Assembly: GCA_949284695.1 (NCBI GenBank)
Contig: CASDWJ010000010.1
Location: 1-56,064 of the forward strand
DNA from: an uncultured Christensenella sp.
Lineage (GTDB): Bacteria > Bacillota > Clostridia > Christensenellales > UBA3700
Direction: 5' to 3'
Length of the DNA stretch: 56,064 bases
The position numbers and the translations under genes were made by a program. Positions 25,775-34,885 of this stretch are shown here, in pieces (the first letter of the stretch is position 1; each line of letters opens with the position of its first letter). The notes beneath the pieces are model-generated. The model did no database searches. It was not told the origin of the DNA and worked only from the letters and a program-made list of their open reading frames with translations.

Positions 25775-26536
25775 ATGCAAAGACTACTCAGCCTGACGAG
25801 AAAGGCGATCAACGATTACAGAATGATAGAGGACGGCGACAAGATAGCCGTAGGAGTGAGCGGAGGCAAAGACAGCACCGCTCTGCTCGCCGTGCTTGCC
25901 GCATACAAAAAATTCGCGCCCGAAAAATTCGGACTGACGGCGATAAACATAGATCTCGGATTTGCCGATACCGACAAAGCCGAAGTCGATAAACTGCGCG
26001 CATATTGCGACAGCGTGGACGTTCCTCTCGTGATAGAACACACTCAGATCGCGCAGATAATTTTCGAAGAACGCAAAGAAAAATCCCCGTGCAGCCTGTG
26101 TTCCAAGATGAGGCGAGGCGCGCTCAACTCTGCGGCTATAGCGCACGGTTGCAACAAACTCGCGCTCGCACACCATGCCGACGACATACTGGGCACCTTC
26201 TTTCTCAGCCTGCTACACGAAGGCAGACTCTCGACGTTCATGCCGGTAAGCGTTATGGACAGAACGGGTATCACTCTGATACGTCCGTTTATATATGCAG
26301 AAGAAAAATATCTCGCGGGACTTTGCAGGAGATACGATCTCCCGATAGTGCACAACCCTTGCCCCGTCGACAAGCACACCCGCCGCGAGGATATGAAAAA
26401 CCTCATCGAAGAACTCGACTCTCGCTTCAGGGACGCAAAAAAGCTGATGCTTTCCGCGCTGTACAATCCGAGCCGCAACAATCTGTGGGACAACTGCGTC
26501 AACTACAAAACAGACAGCGGCGACGATAACGGGTGA
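25775..26536 (+). CDS. TtcA/TilS-type PP-loop tRNA-modification protein
   Basis: 253 residues. PP-loop ATPase (VGVSGGKDSTALL) with the TtcA-family cysteine pair SPCSLCSKMRRGAL and LALAHHADD, matching enzymes that thiolate cytidine 32 of tRNA using a 4Fe-4S cluster. A further Cys near HNPCPVD fits the third TtcA cysteine region. I chose the MQRLLSLTRKA start, which is the family's usual N-terminus; no SD is present, consistent with a leaderless mRNA. TtcA-like proteins in Firmicutes are not all proven thiolases. Confidence 0.88.
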   Translation: MQRLLSLTRKAINDYRMIEDGDKIAVGVSGGKDSTALLAVLAAYKKFAPEKFGLTAINIDLGFADTDKAEVDKLRAYCDSVDVPLVIEHTQIAQIIFEERKEKSPCSLCSKMRRGALNSAAIAHGCNKLALAHHADDILGTFFLSLLHEGRLSTFMPVSVMDRTGITLIRPFIYAEEKYLAGLCRRYDLPIVHNPCPVDKHTRREDMKNLIEELDSRFRDAKKLMLSALYNPSRNNLWDNCVNYKTDSGDDNG

Positions 26537-26566
26537 AACATACGGACAAGCTGACGTATCTGATTA

Positions 26567-26584
26567 AAATTTACCTGCCCGTGT
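26567..26584. repeat. Short dispersed repeat, copy 2
   Basis: 18 bases identical to copy 1 at 15100. Here the repeat contains the stop codon of spoIIID. Confidence 0.6.
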
Positions 26585-26849
26585 TTGTAATATGCGGGTT
26601 TTTTCTTTGTTCGTACATTCTCCTCGTGCTGTCTCCTCCTCTCAGATGTCTTTGGGAGAGATTGACGTCGAGCACCTTTTTGACTTCGGCTGCAAGATCT
26701 TCGTCTATCGCCCTCAGCTTCTTCGTCACGTCGGCATGCACGGTGCTTTTGCCAATGCCGAAAACTTTCGCGCACTCTCTGACAGTCGCCCCGCTTTCGA
26801 CGATATATTCACCTTCTTTTACCGCTCTTTCGTCAAACATATCAGCCAT
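26571..26849 (-). CDS. spoIIID: Sporulation transcription factor SpoIIID
   Basis: 92 residues. Mother-cell regulator acting with sigma-E. Matches the family closely: DERAVKEGEYIVESGATVRECAKVFGIGKSTVHADVTKKL contains the helix-turn-helix (quoted here only as landmarks ATVRECAK and STVHADV), and the basic tail VLDVNLSQRHLRGGDSTRR follows. Start chosen after GGAGAG. Upstream on the minus strand GGATATC and CATAAAC 14 bp apart could be a sigma-E promoter, weakly. It indicates an endospore-forming lineage. Confidence 0.95.
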   Translation of the reverse strand: MADMFDERAVKEGEYIVESGATVRECAKVFGIGKSTVHADVTKKLRAIDEDLAAEVKKVLDVNLSQRHLRGGDSTRRMYEQRKNPHITNTGR

Positions 26850-26896
26850 TTTTCTCTCCGCAACCGTTCTTGTATACGATATTCGCCGATCGGAGC

Positions 26897-26925
26897 GTTT
26901 ATGCACTAAACGGTCAGGATATCCT
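26897..26925 (-). promoter_or_regulatory. Possible sigma-E-type promoter of spoIIID
   Basis: GATATC, ~14 nt, CATAAAC on the minus strand resembles the sigma-E pattern. The match is partial. Confidence 0.3.
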
Positions 26926-27011
26926 CATATCGACGTATTCTCATATCTCAGCGCGTCGCTATTTCTTTGCCGTCTTTGCCGATATTTTCATATCGACATA
27001 CGTTCATATCT
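26918..27011. repeat. Paired 31-bp direct repeat between spoIIID and TSUP genes
   Basis: Copies at 26918-26948 and 26981-27011 (63-bp period, about 26 of 31 identical). Each contains TCATATC twice, 16 bp apart, giving four TCATATC boxes in two pairs. Could be binding sites for a regulator of either divergent gene. Confidence 0.65.
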
Positions 27012-27054
27012 GCGTGCGGTGAATTTTTAACGCGACGTTGCACACGATATAGCT

Positions 27055-27447
27055 ATGGAAAAGCTGAAAAAATTCTTTGCGTCTCACAAAAAATCCGCTG
27101 TCGCCGCCACAATTTTTTCCGCCCTGCTGACAGGCGTCGCCAACGGGCTTTTCGGCGGCGGAGGAGGCATGCTCGCCGTGCCCGCATATACCCTTTTCTG
27201 CGGAGAAGAAACGAAAAAGGCGCACGCTACCGCGGTGGCGGCGATCTTACCTCTTTCGGCTATAAGCGCGGCGATATATATCGCAAACGGCAACTTCGAG
27301 CCGTCGTTCGGTTACTACGTCGGCGGTGCGGTGATTGCGGGAGGTGTCATAGGATCTTTTCTGCTCAAAAAGATCTCGTCGGGACTTCTCGAGTTCGTGT
27401 TTTACGCTATAATGCTCCTTGCGGGAATAAGGATGCTTACGAGATGA
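27055..27447 (+). CDS. TSUP (TauE/SafE) transporter, first half-protein
   Basis: 130 residues, four membrane segments. TSUP motif GVANGLFGGGGGMLAVP near the N-terminus. TSUP carriers usually have ~250 residues with two such repeats; here each repeat is a separate gene, overlapping the next by 4 bp (ATGA), so the two halves likely form a heterodimer. Such split pairs are known in Clostridia. No good SD is visible. Substrate (sulfite, sulfonate or other small anion) unknown. Confidence 0.9.
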   Translation: MEKLKKFFASHKKSAVAATIFSALLTGVANGLFGGGGGMLAVPAYTLFCGEETKKAHATAVAAILPLSAISAAIYIANGNFEPSFGYYVGGAVIAGGVIGSFLLKKISSGLLEFVFYAIMLLAGIRMLTR

Positions 27448-27857
27448 CGCACGGCGCGGTATTTTATATTCTTGCAGGACTTGCGGGCGGGATAATGGGC
27501 GGTATGGGTCTCGGAGGGGGCACTCTGCTCATTCCCGTGCTGACGCTCTTTCTCGACGTAAACGCAAAGCAGGCGGCGGCGATAAATCTGATCTCCTTTA
27601 TTCCCATGAGTATCGTAGCCTGCGTGATCCACGCGAAAAACAAACTCCTCGACTTCAAGAAGGCGTTGCTGATAGCATTGCCCGCTTGCGTCACCTGCGC
27701 GCTCTCCTCGTTTGCCGCGCAGAAGATACCTGCGGACGGGATATCCAAAGGTTTTGCCGTCTTTCTGATCTGCCTTGCGACCGTCATGCTCGTATCCCGT
27801 GCGTTTTCTTTTCTTCGGAGTCTGCGCGTTCTCGTCGACCGCGGGAGCGCAGGTTGA
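27444..27857 (+). CDS. TSUP (TauE/SafE) transporter, second half-protein
   Basis: 137 residues with four membrane segments and the repeat motif GGIMGGMGLGGGTLLIPVL. The true start is the ATG overlapping the stop of the first half; the frame is open far upstream but there it crosses the other gene. Partner of the preceding half-protein. Confidence 0.9.
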   Translation: MTHGAVFYILAGLAGGIMGGMGLGGGTLLIPVLTLFLDVNAKQAAAINLISFIPMSIVACVIHAKNKLLDFKKALLIALPACVTCALSSFAAQKIPADGISKGFAVFLICLATVMLVSRAFSFLRSLRVLVDRGSAG

Positions 27858-27960
27858 CGCTCTCCGCGCTTTATTCCCGACCTGCTTTCAACGGTATTTT
27901 AACATTTTTTCACTTTTGATTTTAATGAGTAAAGTTTATAATAAATGTGCGCGTATTTAT

Positions 27961-27989
27961 TTGATTTTATCTCGCGCGTACTATATAAT
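27961..27989 (+). promoter_or_regulatory. Promoter of the 1277-residue surface protein gene
   Basis: TTGATT, 17-nt spacer, TATAAT; leader ~57 nt with AAAGGTGG before the ATG. Confidence 0.8.
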
Positions 27990-28052
27990 TATTAGAGTTA
28001 GGCAGGCACGCGCCTGTTTATAATAGGAAATCAATAACACAAAGGTGGTTAA

Positions 28053-31000
28053 ATGAAAAGGAACAAGAAAATTTTGCTCACAGTGATCTCGGTGATCCTC
28101 TGTATCCTTCTCGTCGCGTCTTTCGTCGCTTGCAAAGACGACACCACGACGACCCCTACAGAAGAATCTGCTTCCGAACTTTTCACCAACGGCAGTTTCA
28201 GCGGCGCGGACGGCACGGTCTATCCCCAGACCCCTTCCAACTGGACGGGTGCGGCAGGATCTACCAGCTCGAGCGACAGCTATAAGACCCCTACCGGCAG
28301 CGACAATCTTATCGCGGGCGTTATCAGCACCGACGACAAGACCTACCGCGCTAACAGCAAGACGTACGGCGGCGCGGCAAACCCGGGTAAGATCGGCGAC
28401 GATGACAATATCCTTATGATATACAACAAAGTCGCGACGGTCTACAAGTACACGTCGGCAAGCGTCACGCTCGACAAGTCGTCCTACTATAAACTCAGCG
28501 TTTGGGTCAAGACGATCGGCATCGACAAGAGCGACAGCGAATACAACGAAGGCAAGAGCGGCGCTTATATCTATGTGAACGGCGCGGCTTATTCGGCTTT
28601 CGAAGCCATCGACACCGAGGGAGAATGGAAAGAATACAGCGTCTACATCGAGACGAGCGACATCTCCTCTCAGACGATCTCCGTAGTCCTCTCTCTGGGC
28701 AACGGCTCCAAAATGGAGAAGTCCATGACCAAGGGTTGGGCGTTCTTCGACAGCGTTACGCTCGAGAACCTCACCGACGTCGAGGAAGGCGAGACCGCAT
28801 GGACTGCCAAAGATTACAACGAGCTCAAAGAGACCGAGAGCGTTGCCAAGTATACGATGAAGCTCTCTGACGCAGACTTCGACTATACGACGTCCACCTC
28901 CTCCCCCTACACCCCGAGCAAATACACGGGCGTCAAGGGCACGGGCAACGGCGACGACGCTCCCTCCGCTTCCGACTACGTCACCAAAGGCATACTCAAG
29001 ACCGCAGAGACGGCTACGGTTGCCGACAGCGCTTCCGCGACCAACGTTCAGGTGACGACTCACGACGGCGCGGCGGGCAGGATATATTATCAGCAGAACA
29101 AGAAGGCTACCGCCTACGGCATAAGAAGCACGGTCGCTACCCGTTTCCTCGGCGGCGAAGAATATTATAAACTCAGCGTATGGGTGAGAACGGTCGTTGC
29201 CGATCAGAGCAAGGGCATGTCGATCAAACTGACCGACGGCACCACCGATTCCACCGTCTACTTCGCGGCTGAGAACGTCAACACCGCCGGCGAATGGAAG
29301 CAGATCGACATCTACGTCCAGTCCAACCAGTTCAGATATCAGGACGTCTATCTTGAGTTCTGGCTCGGTGAAGGCGGCGCGGACGACACCTCTACTCACG
29401 TACAGGGCATCTTCTTCGTCGACGACATGAGCCTCGTCGGAATAACCGCCGCAGAATATGAGGCGGCTACCGAGAGCGAGACCGTGTTCAAGCACAGCTT
29501 TGCAAGCACTCTGACCGCAGACTCTCTGCTCAATCTCGCCAACTTCGGCGAAGCGGGCGGCGAGGACGCGATCACAGGCAGAAGCTCGTTCGGCGTGGTC
29601 GACACCGCCAACTGGGCAAACGGAAGCTACTCCTATATCGACAATCCCGAGACCCCGACCTCGCTCGCGACTTCGGTGCTCGTGATCAACAACTATCTGC
29701 CTTCCGTCTACACTCTCTCCAACGTCTACAAGAAAGCGGACGGCACGGTCAGCGACGGCTCTTACACCGTACTGCCCAACTCCTACTACACGTTCACGAT
29801 GTGGATAAAGACCAAGGACATCGACAGCTCGTCCGGTCTTACGGTATCACTCATCAGCTATGACGAAGAAAAGGATTTCGAAGACTCCAAGACCACCCTT
29901 TCGACCTTCTCGTCTCTGAATACCGAAAATCTCTCCGACTACAAGAGCGCCAACAACGCCGACTATACCGAGATCAGATTCTTCGTCCAGACGGGCACGG
30001 AATCCGCTAAGATCGGCTTCGACGTCAGCCTCGGAAGCGGCACCGCAAACGATTCTTCTTCGTTCGTTATGGGTTATGCGTTCATATCCACCGCGACGGT
30101 AGAAAAGATCAGCGCGTCCGATTATTCGTCTGCAAGCACATCCACCGTGCTCAAGACCTATTCGTTCGCTTCGTCCGGCGGCAGCGCAGAAGTCTCCTCC
30201 AACGGCTACTTCAAGAACGTTGACGTCAAGTCCACGATGGAGACCTACGGCGACGACGTATATAGCGACGGCGTGCTCACCGGCGCGCTCGGCGTACCCA
30301 CCAACTGGACGGCAAGCAATACCGATTCTCTGAAGAACGGCGACGTCGTAGCGGGCGTGCTCGACATCACCAACGCGGCTCAGAAAACCGCGGCGGGTCT
30401 TACCATCGACGAAACGACCTTCTACGATTCGATGAACATGGAAGGCGTCAACGCGACCGACTACCCCAACGTCCTCGCGATAAGCGGCGACGCGGCTTAC
30501 TTCGGATACAAGTCCAACACGATCTCGCTGTCCTCGGATTCGTACTACATCGTCTCCGTATGGGCAAAGATGGACGCCAACTCCGTCATGACCGTATCGC
30601 TCGATACGACCACCAAGAGCGCAAACTACTCCGTATCCCCGATCACGGCAAGCGATATGGGCACCGACTGGCAGCAGTATTCCTTCCTCGTCAGGACGAG
30701 CGCGACTTCGGTCTCTGCAAACCTCAACCTCTATATAGGTAGCGAGAACGGTCTGCCCGGCGAAGTCAAGACAGCGTACTTCACCATGGCGACCTACACG
30801 AGCCTGTCCGAGACGGCTTACAATGCCGTTGTAAAAGCCGCTACCGACGCGGACACTCTCGGCAAGACCGTGTTCGAGAGATCCTTTAACACCGACTCTT
30901 TCGACAGCTACACGGCGGCTGACGGCGCGGCGGCTACCCCCTCCAACTGGACGGGTGCCAAGATCGACGACGACGCAAGCACCGACGACGTTGACCTGAC

Positions 31001-31886
31001 CGCGGGCGTATTCAACCGCAAGGAAGGCGACTGGTCGCTGATCGACCTCGACCCGGACGACGCTGAAGACAGCGTGATCGTCAATGCGATCTACAACAAT
31101 ACCGAATCCAACAACGTGGGCGACAACGTGCTCGTCATCTACAACAAGAACGCCAACGCCTACAAGTACACTTCGTCCTCTCTGACCCTCAAGGGCGACA
31201 CCTATTACAGAATAAGCGTATGGGTGCTGACCTACGGCCTCGAAAAGGACGACAGCGCGACGATAGCTCTCAAGCTGAACAACCTCAGCTACACGTTCGG
31301 CAAGCAGACCCGCACCGAGGGCAACGACGTCAAGCGCGCGGTCAACACCTCGACTTACGCAGAGGACGGCACAGAGACCGTCGGAAGCTGGACGCAGTAC
31401 AACTTCTACGTCAAGACTGACGCCGACGTCACTCCGACCGCTACCCTGACTCTCTCGCTCGGATATGCCGACGAAGAAAATTTCGTCAAGGGTTATGCGT
31501 TCTTCGACAACTTCACCGTTGACGAGATCACCGCGGACGACTTCATCGACAGAAAGCCCGTTGAAGGCGAGACCGAGGATACGATCGACGAATCGCTGAT
31601 CGCCGACGAACTCGTCGCCAACAACTACCGCATCGTGTTCACTCAGGACGACGCTGACGCAGAAGAAGAACCCGAAGAAACCGAGACTACCGAGCCGACC
31701 AATCCCGCCGCTGATTATCTGTGGCTGTGGATCTCCACCGGCGTTCTCGGCGCGCTCGTCATCGTGGCTGTGGTCGTGGTGCTGTTCAGGAAGTTCTCCA
31801 AGAAGAGCAAGAAGCTCGTCAAGAGCGGTTCCAGGAAACAGTCCGACGCTCCCGCTAAGAGCAAGAAAGACAAGTATACGAAATAA
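28053..31886 (+). CDS. Large repeat-containing surface lipoprotein with C-terminal membrane anchor
   Basis: 1277 residues. N-terminal signal ends in the lipobox VASFVAC. Then five diverged repeats of ~220-250 residues follow; each has a core strand pattern YYxLSVWVKT (near residues 145, 370, 577, 831, 1051), a W-x-x-Y-x-F-x-V-x-T strand, an acidic loop, and a closing segment GxAFFDxxTVExIT. The pattern resembles carbohydrate-binding, galactose-binding-like jelly rolls (CBM4/9 style), so glycan binding is likely but unproven. The motif PSNWTG opens repeats 1 and 5. A C-terminal transmembrane helix (WLWISTGVLGALVIVAVVVV) and a Lys-rich tail close the protein, so it may be tethered at both ends. 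Codon use matches neighbours. Followed by a terminator. Confidence 0.88.
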   Translation: MKRNKKILLTVISVILCILLVASFVACKDDTTTTPTEESASELFTNGSFSGADGTVYPQTPSNWTGAAGSTSSSDSYKTPTGSDNLIAGVISTDDKTYRANSKTYGGAANPGKIGDDDNILMIYNKVATVYKYTSASVTLDKSSYYKLSVWVKTIGIDKSDSEYNEGKSGAYIYVNGAAYSAFEAIDTEGEWKEYSVYIETSDISSQTISVVLSLGNGSKMEKSMTKGWAFFDSVTLENLTDVEEGETAWTAKDYNELKETESVAKYTMKLSDADFDYTTSTSSPYTPSKYTGVKGTGNGDDAPSASDYVTKGILKTAETATVADSASATNVQVTTHDGAAGRIYYQQNKKATAYGIRSTVATRFLGGEEYYKLSVWVRTVVADQSKGMSIKLTDGTTDSTVYFAAENVNTAGEWKQIDIYVQSNQFRYQDVYLEFWLGEGGADDTSTHVQGIFFVDDMSLVGITAAEYEAATESETVFKHSFASTLTADSLLNLANFGEAGGEDAITGRSSFGVVDTANWANGSYSYIDNPETPTSLATSVLVINNYLPSVYTLSNVYKKADGTVSDGSYTVLPNSYYTFTMWIKTKDIDSSSGLTVSLISYDEEKDFEDSKTTLSTFSSLNTENLSDYKSANNADYTEIRFFVQTGTESAKIGFDVSLGSGTANDSSSFVMGYAFISTATVEKISASDYSSASTSTVLKTYSFASSGGSAEVSSNGYFKNVDVKSTMETYGDDVYSDGVLTGALGVPTNWTASNTDSLKNGDVVAGVLDITNAAQKTAAGLTIDETTFYDSMNMEGVNATDYPNVLAISGDAAYFGYKSNTISLSSDSYYIVSVWAKMDANSVMTVSLDTTTKSANYSVSPITASDMGTDWQQYSFLVRTSATSVSANLNLYIGSENGLPGEVKTAYFTMATYTSLSETAYNAVVKAATDADTLGKTVFERSFNTDSFDSYTAADGAAATPSNWTGAKIDDDASTDDVDLTAGVFNRKEGDWSLIDLDPDDAEDSVIVNAIYNNTESNNVGDNVLVIYNKNANAYKYTSSSLTLKGDTYYRISVWVLTYGLEKDDSATIALKLNNLSYTFGKQTRTEGNDVKRAVNTSTYAEDGTETVGSWTQYNFYVKTDADVTPTATLTLSLGYADEENFVKGYAFFDNFTVDEITADDFIDRKPVEGETEDTIDESLIADELVANNYRIVFTQDDADAEEEPEETETTEPTNPAADYLWLWISTGVLGALVIVAVVVVLFRKFSKKSKKLVKSGSRKQSDAPAKSKKDKYTK

Positions 31887-31902
31887 TACTTTTCTGTGAA
31901 TA

Positions 31903-31935
31903 AAAAAGACGGCTGCAGACGCAGTCGTCTTTTTT
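31903..31935 (+). terminator. Terminator of the surface protein gene
   Basis: AAAGACGGCTGC-AGAC-GCAGTCGTCTTT (one wobble) and a T run. Confidence 0.9.
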
Positions 31936-32115
31936 CATTCTTTCCCGCCGATAACCTCCCCGACCGCTTTGTCGGGCGACAGATAAACTTTCGCTCAGCA
32001 AAGGCGGCTCCCGCGGCAAGTCACGGACGCGGACTTCCTCGGTCAGTCTCTGTCGTGAGCTTTCGCGGTTGTTGCAGGCGGAGTGAGACCGCTCGCTTTT
32101 GCGCCTCTGCGGCAG

Positions 32116-32412
32116 TCATTCTCCGCTTTCGGGCACGAGGATCCTCTGTCCGACAAAGACCTCGTCTATCCCGTTGAGCTGTCTGATCTTTTCGCCCGTA
32201 GTGCCGAATTTCGCGGCGATACCGTCCACCGTATCGAATGGTCGCACGGTATACCCGAACGCCTCCTGCTCGTCGATAAGCAATTTCATTCCTTCGAACG
32301 GCTCTCCGTTCAGCCCGTTTCTGACTCTTATCGCCGCTTCCGCAGAGTGAAATCTCTCTGCTATCCGACTTAGTTTGTCCCCTTCTTTGACTGTATACAA
32401 TACGGTTTTCAT
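32116..32412 (-). CDS. Two-LysM-domain protein without signal peptide
   Basis: 98 residues consisting of two LysM modules: YTVKEGDKLSRIAERF (residues ~6-21) and YTVRPFDTVDGIAAKFG (~54-70), each ending in a NG-xxxx-G-x-x-LLI/ILVP strand. LysM binds peptidoglycan or chitin-like glycans. The lack of a signal peptide suits a spore coat or cortex-associated protein made in the mother cell (inference). SD GGGAGGGA. Divergent from the MOP flippase. Confidence 0.9.
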   Translation of the reverse strand: MKTVLYTVKEGDKLSRIAERFHSAEAAIRVRNGLNGEPFEGMKLLIDEQEAFGYTVRPFDTVDGIAAKFGTTGEKIRQLNGIDEVFVGQRILVPESGE

Positions 32413-32447
32413 AAAATCCCTCCCCCGTTTTTTCTGTTAATAAAATA

Positions 32448-32476
32448 TTGCCGAAAGAGGCGTAATATCATATAAT
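32448..32476 (+). promoter_or_regulatory. Promoter abutting the MOP flippase start
   Basis: TTGCCG, 17-nt spacer, TATAAT; the -10 ends on the base before the ATG. If it is the real promoter, transcription would start at or just inside the codon region, so the actual -10 may be the overlapping TAATAT a few bases upstream. Confidence 0.45.
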
Positions 32477-34012
32477 ATGAAAAAAATATTCAGATCGTTC
32501 GCGCTCGTCACCGCCGCGGCGACTATCACGCGTATAATTTCTTTCATATTCAAGATCTACCTTTCGAGGGTGCTGGGCGCAGAATTGCTCGGCGTCTACC
32601 AGATCGCGATATCGGTTGTCGCAACGCTCGCCTGCATAAGCTCGAGCGGCGTGCCCGTCACGCTTTCGCGCATCGTTGCCGAAAACAGAGCTCTCGGCAA
32701 CCGCTCCGTCAGCGACTCCCTGCTGTGCGCGGCGACTGTGCTTTCTCTGTCGTTCGCTCTGCTGTCGTGCGCGGTTTTTGCGGCTTTTCCCTCGCTTGCT
32801 CCCATGCTCTTTTCGGACGAAAGGTGCGTGCCCGTTTTTTACGTTATGCTCCCCCTGCTTGCCACCACGTCGCTTTATTCTTGTCTCAGAGGGTGGTTCT
32901 GGGGCAATAAGAATTACGGCGTATACGCGGCGACCGAGCTGACTGACGAGATCGCGAAAATAGTATTTTCAGTCCTTTTCCTGTCGGGAACTCTCCTTGC
33001 GATAAACGTGCAGGTGGCTTACGCCTACGCCATGGTCGCGGGCGACGTAGTCGTGGTGACGATGCTGATTTCCTTGTTTTTCGTATGCGGCGGCAGATTG
33101 CGCAGACCGAGCGGTTTTTCGCAGGTCGTAAAAAGCTCTGCTCCGTTGACCGCGACGAGGCTTTGCGGCAGTCTCGTGTCGACGTTGATATCTCTCTCCC
33201 TGCCCCTCTTGCTTTGCAAAGCGCGCGGACTGACCACGGGAGAAGCCACCGCGGAACTCGGGCGCGCTACGGGCATGGTCGTGCCTCTGCTGTTCGCTCC
33301 GACAGCGATAACGGGCTCTCTCGCCGTCGTGATAATCCCGGAATTTGCCTCTCTCAACGCAGGCAAAGAACGCGACAAGATAGGATCCGCGCTGTCTCAG
33401 TCGATAAAATTCTCATGTGTCGTAAGCGGATTTTTCTTCGCGCTTTTCGCAGGTGCGGGCGTCGCTCTCGGGCGACTGCTGTACGACGACGAACTTGCGG
33501 GACGCTATCTCTGCTTTGCGGCAATGGCGATGTTGCCGATGGGCGCCAACGGACTGTGCGTATCCGCTCTCAACTCGCTCGGCAAAGAAAACGCGACTTT
33601 CGCGAGCCATACCGCAGGACTTGCGCTCCTTCTCGTCACTCTGTTTTCCACGGTGTGGTTCATGGGTGTCTACGCCTATTTCCTCGCGGTGACCCTGTCG
33701 CATACGCTCGCTCTCGTCATCAACCTGACGACGCTGTCGAAAAATCTCCGACTTGACAAAAAACAGCTCCTTCACGCGTTGCTGGCATACGCTTTCTGCG
33801 CCGTCGCCGCGCTGAGCCTGTCGCCGCTCTCAGCGTTGCTCTCTCAGGTATCGGACATTCTCTCCGTATTCGTAACGAGCTGTGTTCTGACGGCGGGATA
33901 TGCCGTTTACGTATGGGCGAGCGGATGTATCGCAAAAGAGGATATCAAGTTCTTTTCTTCTGAAAAACGCAAGAAAAAAAGCGCGGACAAACCGCTTATG
34001 CAAGCGAAATGA
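32477..34012 (+). CDS. SpoVB/MurJ-like MOP-superfamily flippase
   Basis: 511 residues, 13-14 membrane segments. N-terminal pattern TRIISFIFKIYLSRVLGAELLGVYQ and SSSGVPVTLSRIVAE typical of the polysaccharide-transport/SpoVB branch. Likely flips a lipid-linked cell-wall or cortex precursor. SpoVB, a stage-V cortex protein, is one possibility; the window also has spoVG and spoIIID. The C-terminus is basic (KRKKKSADK). No SD before the ATG. Confidence 0.9.
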   Translation: MKKIFRSFALVTAAATITRIISFIFKIYLSRVLGAELLGVYQIAISVVATLACISSSGVPVTLSRIVAENRALGNRSVSDSLLCAATVLSLSFALLSCAVFAAFPSLAPMLFSDERCVPVFYVMLPLLATTSLYSCLRGWFWGNKNYGVYAATELTDEIAKIVFSVLFLSGTLLAINVQVAYAYAMVAGDVVVVTMLISLFFVCGGRLRRPSGFSQVVKSSAPLTATRLCGSLVSTLISLSLPLLLCKARGLTTGEATAELGRATGMVVPLLFAPTAITGSLAVVIIPEFASLNAGKERDKIGSALSQSIKFSCVVSGFFFALFAGAGVALGRLLYDDELAGRYLCFAAMAMLPMGANGLCVSALNSLGKENATFASHTAGLALLLVTLFSTVWFMGVYAYFLAVTLSHTLALVINLTTLSKNLRLDKKQLLHALLAYAFCAVAALSLSPLSALLSQVSDILSVFVTSCVLTAGYAVYVWASGCIAKEDIKFFSSEKRKKKSADKPLMQAK

Positions 34013-34101
34013 CACGCACTTTTTAAATACGTTTATTGCTAAATTCCACGCATAATGCGGGAAATGCCGACGCTCTGACCATACGTCGCCTCTGAGCCGA
34101 C

Positions 34102-34815
34102 TCAGACCGTGGGAGGATCACCCTCCGCGCGTTTGCCCGCTATGACGACCCCGTCACACTCGGAGCGCCCGTTGCCCTGCGCGTTCTTGCGTTCTTCAGA
34201 CGCGACGTAGCCGCCTTTTTTGAGTATAGGCTGAAGTCTCGCATAGATCACGTAAGTGATAAGAGAATTGAGCACGATCCACAGCGGTTGCTGTATCGCT
34301 TTGGCAAGCATCATCTGAAAATAAGGTTCTTTGACTCCCCAGCCCTCGCCTATTATGACCTTGGCAAGCGTATACGGATAAATACTGTAAAGGCTTGCCG
34401 CTTCGTACTCTCCTACGGGAACGATCAAAAGGCTGTTGACTTCTCCTATCACCGTGAGAGTCAGCGTGCAGACGACGAACGACGTCGCCGCAGTTGCAAG
34501 CAGTTTGTATACGATCTTCCAATCGGTGTATCTGCCGTAGCAACCCGCGATAAGCGCCATAATGCCGTTGCTGACCGATATCATTACCGAATACGGTCCC
34601 GTAGGGAAAAAGATCCCCGGGATAAGGTCGGCGATAAACGCGACCGCAAACCCCTGCCACGGTCCGAGAATGAATCCCGAAAGGTAACAAAAGAGATAAA
34701 CCATGCTTATCCTGCCGAGATAAGTGCCAAACGACTGAAATGAACAAAGATTTAACACCACACCGAGGGCGATAAAAATTGCCATATCAGCTATTTTCTG
34801 TGTCCTGCTTCTCAT
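34102..34815 (-). CDS. folT: ECF transporter S component for folate
   Basis: 237 residues with about six membrane segments. Binds the vitamin outside the cell and delivers it with the shared EcfAA'T module (not in this window). S-component features: IADMAIFIALGVVLNL, FILGPWQGFAVAFIADLIPG, FFPTGPYSVMISVSNGIMALI. Specificity for folates is supported by the tetrahydrofolate riboswitch in its leader. SD AAGGAGGA. The last ~30 residues form a charged tail. Monocistronic. Confidence 0.92.
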   Translation of the reverse strand: MRSRTQKIADMAIFIALGVVLNLCSFQSFGTYLGRISMVYLFCYLSGFILGPWQGFAVAFIADLIPGIFFPTGPYSVMISVSNGIMALIAGCYGRYTDWKIVYKLLATAATSFVVCTLTLTVIGEVNSLLIVPVGEYEAASLYSIYPYTLAKVIIGEGWGVKEPYFQMMLAKAIQQPLWIVLNSLITYVIYARLQPILKKGGYVASEERKNAQGNGRSECDGVVIAGKRAEGDPPTV

Positions 34816-34885
34816 AGCGCAGTCCTCCTTAAAATAGTGATACAGCAGAGCCGTTGCAATAAAATTTTATGATAATAATATTTTA

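Noticed and set aside
26967-27443. N-terminal extension of the second TSUP half-protein
   Set aside because: The extension crosses the first half-gene out of frame and is Arg-rich; the ATGA overlap gives a normal start with a TSUP N-terminus.
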